From: Trichoplusia ni | Taxonomy: Eukaryota > Arthropoda > Insecta > Lepidoptera > Noctuidae | Direction of reading: 5' to 3' | NCBI RefSeq assembly: GCF_003590095.1 | Contig: NC_039488.1 | Span: 6,882,001 to 6,946,000 of the forward strand | Length of the DNA stretch: 64,000 nt | In this document: in pieces, positions 1 to 12,600 of the stretch | Layout of the letters: each line of letters begins with the position of its first letter | Position numbering within the stretch: position 1 is the first letter of the stretch | Notes under the pieces: generated by a model | The model's input: only the letters and a program-made list of their open reading frames with translations | What the model was told of the DNA's origin: nothing | The model's database searches: none | Translations under genes and position numbers: made by a program

Positions 1-227
1 TCAAAATATATTATAGCGTCCTTTTTTGGTTATTGGGTTTCGTACATAAAATCTAATCTTAATTATAATTCTTTTCTTAAATTAGTGAAAATTAAATAGC
101 GCTTGATATAAGATTAACGTTCTTATCCCCTAAGACTTAGCACCAAGAACAATGTCAAAAATCAGAAGTCGAAAATTTTCTCAACCTGCAAATTTCAGGA
201 ATTGAAGGAATACTAAATTACGCCATA

Positions 228-415
228 CCAGCTGTTGTCCGCGGGTCCGCCCGCAATGGTGCCACGGAACATAAAATCGGGACGAAAGTTCTGTGTTAAG
301 CTTTTCAGAAACCAAGTTTCGTCTAAAACCGTTCAGTGATTTTTGCGTGAGAGATGAACAAACATCGATCACACATAGAAAACTTTCGCGTTCATAATTA
401 GTAGTAGCTCATTAG
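228..415 (-). repeat. Helitron-like repeat (GGGTCCGCCCGC type)
   Basis: Minus-oriented: cagctgttgtccgcgggtcc through the aaccgttcagtg and ctttcgcgttcataattagt parts. Just upstream of exon 1. Confidence 0.6.
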
Positions 416-555
416 TAGGATAAGCTAACTAGGAATGAACTAACAGGCTAGGGACTGGGAACTTTAGAAAGAATCAAGGTACCCCTTTGCCCAGCATTGG
501 GATAGAAAAGTCAACAAAAATAAGAAACCAACTTCTAACAATTTTCTTGTCGCAG

Positions 556-661
556 GGCCAGTCAAGTGCCAGGTCGTCCTGAGGAGCTGTTCTACATACT
601 CCTCAATGAGAAGGAGGGTCTGCTCAACTGTTACCTCTTCAGAGCAGCCACGGTGCATGAG
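556..661 (+). CDS. plx: TBC1D1/4 exon 1 of window (PTB1, C-terminal part)
   Basis: Acceptor cgcag before 556 and donor gtaagt after 661. The exon enters with the last base of a split codon and gives 35 residues including LFYILLNEKEG and CYLFRA, the late strands of a PTB fold. It ends in phase 0 and continues directly into exon 2 (VTDLFGQMRE), the closing helix of the domain. The next exon is 31.6 kb away, so this link rests on frame and domain fit. Confidence 0.82.
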
Positions 662-3600
662 GTAAGTCCTAGAGACATCTCATTTTTTATTGGCAGAACT
701 AGAATTTTATTGCAAAGCTAAGGGTTACTATTTCGTATGATTATGTAGTAGTTTGTTTTGTTTTCTGTAAACTTGTAAGTTTAGAATTATAAATATCTAT
801 GCAGCTTAAACACGTCATTATTAACAGCTATTCAGTATTGTAATCTGCGGATAGCGTTGTGGGTAGTATGTTTATTATTTTAGCAAAAAAGAACTTGAAA
901 TGTTAACCTTAATATGGTACTGTTTGTTGCCCCAAAAAAAAGGGCTTGAAAAAGGCTGCCTCGAAGTTGACACTTTTGATTTTGACACTAGAAGAAAACA
1001 TTAAAGTGGTATAAATAACTTTGTCACAGACGATATCAATTATAAAATAAGTGAATTACATACCGCCAGAACTAATACCCGTCTTTGTCACTCTCATTTG
1101 TATTGGGAATGGAACACACGAGCCCTGATATATGAATCAGGATCTCTAACCACTGGGCCAACAGGCAATAATAGTGTTCACTATATGCGCTTGCCTCACT
1201 TGCTCATATTTACCCCACGGCCAATGGGGTAATTGTATGGATGTCTTCGAATGTTTAAAAATATAAAAGGAACCTTTATTCTAAGACGCCACTGACAAAC
1301 GGTGAAGGAAAATCGTAAGGAAATCTGGATTCCAAATTTTGGAAACTGAAATCGCCCGCAGTGAGCTAGCGTGGTGATCAATGCTCAACCTTCCCTATAT
1401 TGCAAGAATCAAAACATATGCAGGTTGGTATTAAATTATTAAAACGTTCATTTTTACGCTTGGCATTTTCGTATCATAAGAGAAAATATTGACACAAGAC
1501 ACCTAGTTCATCACTGTCTAGATAATGAACAAACAGATTGTCGTAACGTCCTCTCTTATATTAATTTACGCAGCCTCTTTCCCAAGCGAGATGCGACTGC
1601 CTATTGGAGGTCCATAGCCTATTTTAATAAGTCAAACTGTATGCTATTGAAACCTCGCCACGTTTTTAGTTTTTTGGGTCTGTAACCGAATGGTTAAAAG
1701 GTAATGTGAGCGTGTCCCGTACAAATAGTCCAAAGATAATGTTATTTTGAAAAAAAAAGAGCTTAAAATCGTCTTTCAGTAAACGACTAGTCACTTGATT
1801 GAATTTTAAGGGATTTGTCAGCCAACTAAATGACCTTAACAATAGTTGCTTCACTTTAATTTTTAGGTTAAGAATTTGTTGTTATAGCAACAACAGAAAT
1901 ATATCATATGTCAAAATTCAACTGCCTGGCTGTCACGTTTCATGAGATACAGCCTAGTGACAGACGGTCGGACTGCTACACTGACTTTTCTTTTCATTTG
2001 TATGTAACCCGCGAAGCGAGTCCTGCTCGCTATTTTATGCAAAATAACATTTTTTTTTCTAAATTGACGTGTTCGTTGAAGCTTATTTGATTTAATTCTA
2101 TATTTTTGCCTTAAATTTAATCATCATCATCATCATCATCATCTCAGCCTATCGCCGTCCACTGCTGAACGGAAATAAAAATTTAATACTAGTTGGATAT
2201 TTTGTAGGACCTTCGATTTGACGTCAATCGGTTCTTACTAACACGTAGTTTGACAAACTTGTTTAGTCGTATCCGTAGACCATATGCCAGTTTTATACGT
2301 AAACCTATTTGTTAGTGTAAGGTTTTAAAAGTGCCTAAAAACAGCCTACTTGAAATAAATAAATAAATAAATGATAAAAGGTCATCCCATTCTTCCTTCA
2401 AATCACTGACCAGTCACACAATTGCATTATTAATCACAGGTCACTCAATTGACCGTACAACCCTAAAATTATGCAATAACCTTGCAAATTAAATAAAAAT
2501 TATATCACTCGATTCAAAAACAAATGCATAAATAAATCGAATTTGAATAGGTAATAGATGATCGCTACGTCTCTTACCTTGATATATTTTAAATTTAGAA
2601 TCGAACGAACAAAGTTTATAACAGTTGTCAATCAGATTCGGTAATTAAATGTGCTTTATAAAGATTTATTATTCGAAAATCAATTGTGTGAAAAATAAAT
2701 TCGAATAAAATTGAGTGAAAAATTAAATAAATAAAACTGTGTTTTTATGAAGTGAATTTAGTGTTAAAATAATAGAATAAATTGTGAATAACGTGTCTTA
2801 TTAAGAAAATAGTAAAAATATAAATAATTCGAATTGTAAGTGAGTTAGTCATAAAAACGAAGTTGGTACTTATAATATACTTAAATTACAATTTATTTGA
2901 TACTATAACATAATATACCAGCCCACACATTATAAAATAAATATAAAAACAACTCTATCTAAGAAATAAAATTGTCAGAGTTTACCGTAACAAAATCGAG
3001 TTTTTGTCGAAAATTGTGTAAAATCTTAATTTAGATATTTGTTTTTTTAATATATAACGGTATTGTGTGATTAAGTATTATTTATTTAAAGTACGGTAGA
3101 ACACAAGTACACCTTCATTGTATTTCTTTTACAAACATAAGTCAGAAAATAAAAACTTGCTGTTACCCGCGACTCTGTCCGCGTGGACTTCGGTTTACAG
3201 CGCATGGGAATACCAGGATAAAATGTATCATGCAAGGTTTCTTTAAAATCCATCCAGTAGTTTTTTCCCAGTCTGTCCGTCCCCGTGTTACAAGATGCTA
3301 TCTCACAAACTGTGATAGATAATTATTGTTTTTACAGCTGATGTAGCCTTTTGAACGGCAAATAACGGAAAAAAATCGAGGTGAAGCAACCATTGGAATT
3401 ACCCTATATTTTTTCAGTGCTATTTGTCACCCAAACGGGATTTTTTTCTTGTATTTGTACGGAATCCTCGCTGTCTCGGATCCAACTCCCACTTGACCGA
3501 TCTTTACGATAACCCGGAAATTATACACCTAGTCTATATTTATTACAGTCTAGTCTAAATATTTTCATTTAATAGAAAAACTAATAATAAAATACAGTCG

Positions 3601-6600
3601 CATTTACACTTCCTAAATATCGCGGTTTTACCTTGACCTAATAATGTAATAAATTTATGCGGTACACGAAAACAAGATGTTTCTTCTATATGTTTAATTT
3701 AAAACTGTAAATATATATCTATTAATACTATATTTTTATAGCTGTTATTTGTGAAGTTTTTAAGAGGAGTAATCTCAGAAACTGCTAAACCGATTTTGAA
3801 AATTGTTGTACTAAAGAAGTAACGTTATTTGTGAGTTGGTTTTTCCAACACATCATATGTTTGTAATTATATAGGACAAGATAACGAATCAGCCAGTTAC
3901 AATCCATGAGTGTATTTAAAAAAAAATAAACAATCTTGGTGTCTTGGTTTGTCGAAAAACGCAGTTGAAAGATTTAAAACATGTGAATCAATAATAGGAA
4001 TAACCATGACAAAATATATATACCACTGAAATACATATAAAAAGCCACACCTTTTTCAAAATTAACTAATGGAGAAAAGCAATTTAAGCGTAAGCGGTAG
4101 ATAAACATACTAATGCTAATTTTGTCATTTGTAAAATTATTTACATATTTTCAAACATTATTGTTCATTAATTACTTATTATAATACAATATTATTATGT
4201 TACAATTTAAAATGTTTTCCCTGATAATTACTTTTCCTGTTATAAAATATTTAATCACACAATGCATATATTTAATTGAAAATTAATTTTGACTGAAAAC
4301 CCATCATAAACAAAATAATAAAACCTTATTATATTTCAATAATATACAGTGAAAATAAAGCATCAAAATATTTACAAACCAAAAACAGGAATTTAAAAAG
4401 TGAACTACATAGAAAAATAAAGAAGAAAACCAGGAAGAAATAAAACATAACCTATGAAAGATCAGCTGACAGCTTGAAATCGCGTGAAGTACGACGAGTG
4501 TCAGTGCCAAGTACGATGGCTGGCCCAGTATTTGTTCCACTGGCGCGGCAAGCGGCCGTGTACTACACCGCTAGCTTGTCCGACGTACAATTCTGGCTCG
4601 GAGCCGTACTTATCGTCCTAGCCTGCGAACTAGACCTAATATACTTCCACATCTTAAACGCCATGGACATAGACCTAGATTAAAAAGTGAAATGACGTTA
4701 AAAACCGTTGAAAAGTGTTCGAAAATTCAAAAATCCGAGTGAAAAACAATAACAGACCTTGATTCTGTTTTTGGTGGAGGTATGTTTTGAAAATAGAACT
4801 TGTGTTGTGTGCCAACATTAAAACGGCGTGGATTCGACGCAGTGTAAACACAAAACATATGATTCGCGCGCATTTTTAAATATTAGTTGACAGTTATGTG
4901 ATGTGTTCGAAGTTTAAATTCCAAAACACGAAAATAATGAATATTTAAATTGTTCCAAATCTCAATTGTGATTCGAATTTTAAACAGTGATCAAAGACAA
5001 TAACGGTATTTTTGTGGAATGTGATTATGAATGTGAAATATCGTGTTCTAATTTCAAACAATGCGTTTTTAAATTAAGTTTAATGACTTTATAATTGTTT
5101 TGTGACGTCACTATCGGACAATAGTGCTGTGCCTAGATCTGAATCTATAATTGGAATAAATTGTGAGTATAATTTTATTTTTATGCTTATTTTAAGTATT
5201 AAATTATAATTTCATGCGCGTTGCTTACTGTAAATGATTGATTTGTTTTTGGAAATGAAAATGTACTTATTTTTAAAGTATTCTAACATATTGATAGTTA
5301 CTCAGCCCATTTATCATTTTAGTGACCTCAAGACGGCCTATGCCTGTCCTAATTTGCCTAATGTCCCAAAAACTTAATGTCATGAAAAATAACTATTCCG
5401 ATTCTCAAAAGATAGATCTTGCCATTGATAAGAAAATCATCTAAACTTTTAGATATAAATGTTTATGAGAATACAATTACTTAATTCGAAAAATCTAGAT
5501 TTTGTTAATATGAGAGTTAAATGTGTAGTTGTTAATATTCGTGGTATAGATAATACAAGCATTATCTGTGAGCGAAACCAGACATTCCATTTTATTTATT
5601 AAAAAAACGACTGTCACAATGAGGAATTTTATTCTTGTGTCGCGCTGGTTACAGAAACAAAAATACTTGATGTACTCGGGGATCGAACCTGCGACACCTC
5701 GCTCAGTGGTTATCTCTGGGTCTGGTTGTCTTTGTGTATGTGACTTGAATGTCTGTGACACCCTATGCTTCACAAAGTTTTTTTTTTATATTGTTTTAAA
5801 ATTACTCGCCTAAAATTCTTACACATTTTTCATAGCAAAGTTACATGTACTATAGTTAAAGGCCATTGTGTACAATATGAATCATCAAATACAGATTCAT
5901 AAAATTAAAATCGGATAGATTAAGATCCTTTTCAAAAAGAAGAAGAATGTTCTTGTACAAGTTTAATCGCGAGTATATCTCTAAGCGGTAAATGTATAAC
6001 GGTTAGCTACTATACCAAGAATTATACATTAAATTCATAACAGGTAAGAACACGGCTTGCTTTCTGAGAAGGTTTAAAATATACTAGCTATTGCCCGCGA
6101 CTTCATCTGCGTGGTCGCAGCGTGATGATATACAGGGTGTCCTAAAACTCAACGATAATCTGAGACCGGATGAAAGGCCAAGTGATAACAGATCAGGGAA
6201 AAATATAAAAAAAAAACCATATCACTCAGTTCAGCGATAAGAGACATTTAAAAAGTTGAAATTCGACATCCCTCGTCGCATTTTTTAAGTCCTGTGGTCA
6301 CCAATGTGACAATTTCGCTGTGAGTATTTTAATTCCGGGATCTTCATTAACGATTCTATTATTCGAAACTATAAACTAATGCAATGAAAAATTTTTTTTT
6401 TTTTTTTCAAAATATAGAAACAGATTTTTTTTCCCTGATCTGTTATCACTTGGCCTTTCATCCGGTCTCAGATCATCGTTGAGTTTTGGGACACCCTGTA
6501 TAGCCTCAAACCTTCCTCGATGAATGGTCTACTCAACACAAAAATAATTTTTCAATTTGAACCAGTAGTTCCTGAGATTAGCGCGTTCAAACAAACAAAC

Positions 6601-9600
6601 AAACAATCAAACAAAAAACTGTTCAGCTTTATATATTAGTATAGTTTATTACATATTTAGATAATTATAATACAATGCCTTTAATGTATCTTGCATTGCA
6701 GCCTTTTTTTTTTAAGTCGCGGGAATCCTCATGGACACCCACTCCCTCGGGGGCGGAAATGGATAGTGTCCGACTTTTCCTGACTAAACCTGAACCGCCG
6801 TGCTTAGTCGTCCGCGTTTTTGTGTCGGTCTATGGCAATACGTTGTAATAATTCATACATTGCATTGCAGCCTAATCAGGACCCCAATTTTACTGTTTAC
6901 AATGGCTGATGAATTAATGAAATTTGGCTAAAAATGTAAATTTTCGTATTCTCTTAAGCATCTTTCTACACAATAATTGCAACTTCAGTACGGGACGGTA
7001 CACTCAAGGTCAATGCAATTAACTTAAAATTATTGTATTGACAAAGTATTTAAGAGAATAGGAATAATTTCAAATTTATTCCAATTGCCGTTCATTCATC
7101 GGCCATTGTAAATACCAGAATTGGGGACCTGGCACGGTAAATGCAAAGGCAATATTGACAATATTAAAAATCTGGTTAAAGCGAAATTTGTACGATTATT
7201 GTTGTGAAATTGCTAGTTTTTATCGGATTAAATAAAACGAATTCGTAATTTTTCAGTAGTCATGTAATAAATGCATAAAATTTGCTGCGATTTTGATTAA
7301 AATATATATTTCAAAATCTTTTTTGTTGTATTCGTTGGTACAAAGAAAAACATAAAACGATGTTAGTTTTTTATCGGTTCTTCTCCATATAAATGACATT
7401 TTGGAATCGCGTAACAAGAGCTTCGCACTGAAATCCTTAAAAAATGATTTTCATTTTGATATCTCCACGCGTTTCTTGGAATAATCAACTTGACCGACAG
7501 ACGAATCAAGACAAATGAAAGCTAAGTAAACTATCCATAGTAGAAAACCACCAAAAAAATACATTTATCATCAAAAAACATCCAAGTAAAACCGAAGTCT
7601 TAAGCTAGCTAATAGGTATAGATATTAACCGTGACCTCTCCTTGACTTCCAGCAAATTAATGCCTCATTAAGACAATATTAATCACTAGACGGATGATTG
7701 CCTGGATTCCAGGCTGTTATTGTTTGGTCAGTACTTTTTCTTAATTATTCTATTATTACTAATATTGGCGTTAGTTTCTAGGGCTTACGGGATTATCCGA
7801 AAGGGTTATCAAGAATCGGATACACAGAGGGTAAAGGAAGGAACATGATGGGTTTCAGTCAGTAAAAGCTGTCTTAAAAGTCTGAAACTAGTTTCCGCTG
7901 AACCCAAAGCGATTTTCCATTCGAAAATATTGGGAAGTTTTGATCGCTGCCATTCACAGCCAATTTCTAAAATGTGAATAAGAGACCTGTCAATTTTATC
8001 TTCTATCAACGCTAAACAATAATAGAACTATCACTTCATTTTTAATGCTAGATTTAGTATCTTACAAAACGACTGCTTACCTGGACTCCAAATATTCCAA
8101 ACACATCCGAAGTTAAAGCCTAGTGGTAGATTAGCCTGCTTGTCTTGTTGTCAATGTCTTTTCGAAGTCATTTGCATATTACAAAGTAATTACCACTTGC
8201 TAGAAACTGGAAAGGAAAATATCGTGAGGAAACCTAAGAATTTCGCAGAAGTTAAGCTGCTTTATAGAAATACAGGCGGTTTAAACTCTGACACCAGGTT
8301 GTAAATCAACCATAGGAGAAGAAGAAGAAGAACCTCAAACGACATCTTGAAGCCATGTTCCTATAACAGTATAGGTTACAAAACTAGTATTTAAAATGAA
8401 TCGATTGCACGGGTAGCCGAGTGGTTGAGGTCACCAAGCCAATGTGCGCTAGTGGTGGGCGTCGCGACGAGAGACCGTTTTATAAAACCGTTTTTATGAT
8501 CTACAACGATGAAACCGTTTTCACGACTTAAGCTAAACAGTTTTCGTTGCACAGACAAGTCTCGCTGTCCAGTCGACGGCGCCGGCGCACTCGTCGCGTC
8601 ATCATCGTCTCATTCGTTCTAATTATTCATTCGTTGTTCGTTGCGGCCAACAAAATACAGTTGAGAATGTCGGACTGCAGTAATTCAACCGTCTTATAGT
8701 TTGATGAACTTTTTATTGATATTAATTGTGTGCCTTTGTTTTGAATAAGTAATAAATAAATTAAAAAAAAAATAACTATGAAACTAGTCCTACTCGCGAC
8801 GACGTCCTCTGTGATTCCGAGTTCATGCGTTCACAAAACAAATAATAATAATTTCGTAATTAATAAAATTTTAAAAAACGAAACTGTTTAATGAAACTGA
8901 ACTCCTCAACAGTAGAAAGAAACTGCAACCGTAACTTATTGACAAGTTTAGTCCCGTCGTCATTTCGTCTCGACTCTTAACCAGCTGCAACGACAACCGT
9001 TTCTTGCAACCGTTTCGAACGACAGAAAAACGGCTGAGTTTCGTCCGTCTAAATTTTGACAGCGACCCACTACTAATGTGCGCGTTATGTTACGGGGTCC
9101 ATCCCCGCGTAGGACAAGCGTTTGTGTGATCGACGAATACTTGTTCTGAGTCTGGGTGTCTTTGTGCACGTGATTTCTACGTTTGTGAAACCCCCACAAG
9201 GATTAAATTCCTAACTGCGGGAGTCTGTTTCATTAAGAAACGCTTGAGATCTCGCCAAGGTCATCCTGGAAAGTCTAGACTGAAGACGGTACATCATTTC
9301 GAACATGAATAATTCCATCTCCATCATCATTAACATATATTTGAATAGTTTATACGAAACACCTGATGCGTAAGACAAACTGAGGAATTGGATTCAATCC
9401 AAAAGTTTCTGAGAAAAATCATCTCCGCATTATCTCCGTACATTTGACCTGTCTGGGGAGGAACTTGTAAATATGTGGTGTTTTTTGGGAAAATATTGAA
9501 TTATATAACATTACTAGCTGACCCAGCAAACGTTGTTTTGCTAATGAATTATTTCTAGTTGTATATATTTTTTAATGCCACATTATAAAAAAAAGTAAAG

Positions 9601-12600
9601 AAAAATATATTTTTTTTTTAGTGTGAGCAACCCTTATCACTTAGGGGTATGAAAAATAGATGTTGTTCTATTCTCAGACCTACTGAATACACATATAAAA
9701 TTTGGTAAAAATCGGTAAAGCCGTTTCGGAGGAGTACGGTAACTAACATCGTGACACGGGAATTTTATATATTAGAAAGAAGATATTCATCATAAAATAT
9801 CCTCTTATAAATTTCCCTTTAATAAGTAAAGGGTTCTTTCTAAAAAAGAAAATTGTACATAGTGGGGATAAGTTACACATCTCCTCGCTAACGCTGACGA
9901 ATCACTCAAATGTATTGAACTGACAAATCAAAATCACGTCATTTCATATTTGGGGTTACGCTTATAAGATGTTATATCGCCTAGATAATCAGTTTTAATT
10001 ATAAAGCGAAGTGTTTATTTAATGTAAGTTAGGTCCATAGCATTATTATCAAAAGTAAAAAAGTTTTCGCGACGTGTTACGGAATCAATCCCCGCTTAGG
10101 ACAAGTATTTATGAAATCCATAAATTCTTGTTCTGCATCTGGATGTCTTTATGCAAATGAACTGAATGTTAGTAAAACCCCCGCGACACAAGGATTGAAG
10201 CACGAGCACAAGCAACATGAATATCTATTGACAAAAATATTTCTGAAATCAGTTCAGTAGTTCTTTAGATTACCTCTACAACATCACAATCTCACAAACT
10301 TTACCTCCTTAAAGCCTTATATTAAGTTTAAACTGTCCCTTTGTCTACCTATCCGTCGGTCTATAGATATCAAATCTTGCAAGTTGAATTTGACCCACTT
10401 CCCGATTTCCGATTGAGCTGAAATTTTGACATATTTATATTGTGTCACGATCCAATATTATGACATGGCACAGAGCTGATCAGATGCTGGAGCTGGAAGG
10501 TGGTTATAGAAGCTCTGCCTAAAAGACTGCTGAGGAGCAAAACGTTAAAAGTGGACATAGTCAACTGCGCAGATTGTCAAGAGCGCACTTAGTCAAAAGT
10601 GCAGAACGTCAAAGGCGCACAATTTTAAAAATCCCACTGAAACAAAGTAATAATTGTTTTTCGAGTACTTTGTTTCCAAAGCCACCTAAAAACTTATTAG
10701 TTAAAAGTTATTTTGCAATATATATTTGGTTATTTTAATATCAATACAGATAATATATGTCTTGTGACTACAAACTGTAGTAGTCACAAGATATTGTACA
10801 TATTAAAATATATTTCGAGTGTTATATATTTAGACCGTCCAAAGTACAAACCAGTCTTAATATAGGAGAACACGTTTTCAACGTTATTGCAATCGTTTTA
10901 TTAATATACTATACTAGCTATTGCGGCTTCGCCTTCCTGAATATCGACTATAATTGTAAAAACATAAACCTCTTTAAACGCAGTTGGGTAAGCTTATGTG
11001 TTAATCCAATTTATCAGCTACCTCCTGAACAAATATAATCAAAATCGGTCCAGTCGTTTAAGCGTCATGGTAACAAATGTCGCTGTGGGTTCACAAACAT
11101 TCAAGTCGCATGCACAAAGACACCCAGACTCAGAACAAGCATACGTGGATCACACAAATAAAAATAAAATAAAAAATAAATAAATGTGGACAACTTCACA
11201 TACATTGTTCTGAACCCAAAGTAAGTTGCTAAAGCACTTGTGTTATGGAATTCATATACAACGAAGGTACCACAAACACCCAGACCCGAGACAATGTAGC
11301 AATGTGATTTTTTATATTGACCCGACCGGGGATCGAACCCGGGACCTCAGAGCTAGCGACACCTTGGAACCGGTGCGTACGCCACTCGACCACGGAGGTT
11401 GCTTGTCTTACGCGGGGATTGAACCTGTGACACGTCGCGCACAGTGGGTTTGGCGTGGTGACTTCAACCACTCGGCTTTCCGTGCAGCCGGGTCAAGTGG
11501 TTTTCGTAACCGACTCCTTATAGGTCACTTAACCTATGTTTACTTTTCCAATTCGGTCGAGACGTTTTGAAGATGACCCGGAACAAACGAAGAATTAACA
11601 TGCAAATATCTCTAAAATCTTTAAAGTAACTAGTATTCGGACATTACAAAGAGATAAATATTCCAGTTTCTTTATTATACTAGACATCCCTACTAATATT
11701 ATAAATGCGAAAGTAACTCTGTCTGTCTGTCTGTTACGTTTTCACGTCTAAACCACTGAACAAATTTTAATGAAATTTGGTACAGATATAGAGATGACCT
11801 TGAGAAAGAACATAGGATAGTTTTTATCCCGGGCTTTTGAAGAGTTCTCTTGGAAACGCGATATAACCGACCTCGACGCGGGCGAAGCCGCGGGCGAAAA
11901 GCTAGTAATATATAGATTTACTAGCTGTCGCCTATGGCTCCGCCCTCTACAAATCGAAAATGACCTCACTGGAACATAAAATTATGAAAATTTCGTCTAA
12001 ATTTGTCGCGTAGTTTTTGAGTTAACGAGTAACAAACATCCATTCATACTTAAAAACTTTCGTATTTATGATATTTGATTATGGATATATATTGAGTCTT
12101 TGTTAACATAGTATTAATCATATCTTATTTTTAAATCATGGTTATATCATTATATAACCTTGTATTTAAGCTTTCCATGTGAGAACCGGTTTCCCATAGC
12201 CGCTGAGGTCAATGTTTAGTTTTCCTCATAATATTGTTGTTTTGTATCTATTTATTATTTTGTTGCTATGTTTAGGTAAAGGGTAAGTGTTGTGGTTGTT
12301 TAGGGTTCTGTATACAAAGGATAATGTCCGTATGTTAACAGGCTGTATCTCATAAACCGTGTATTGCTTTTTCCGCTTTAGAAAAAAAGTGAAAAGAAAA
12401 ATCAAGGTTAGGCAACAGTGGGGATAGCTTTGACATTTATACGGAACCCTAAGTGTCGCGAGTCCGACTCGCACTTGATTGGTTTTTATTATTTATGTAT
12501 TTCTTTTAACGCGTCTGTAGGTATTAATTAAAAATGTCTGCTTTTTTATATCATTAGAGAATTTTTCCTTTGCTTTTAGTTATTAATTTGTATAAATATT

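Noticed and set aside
11226..11570. 114-codon open frame
   Set aside because: It is a translation across two nested SINEs; the same peptide words recur at other SINE copies.
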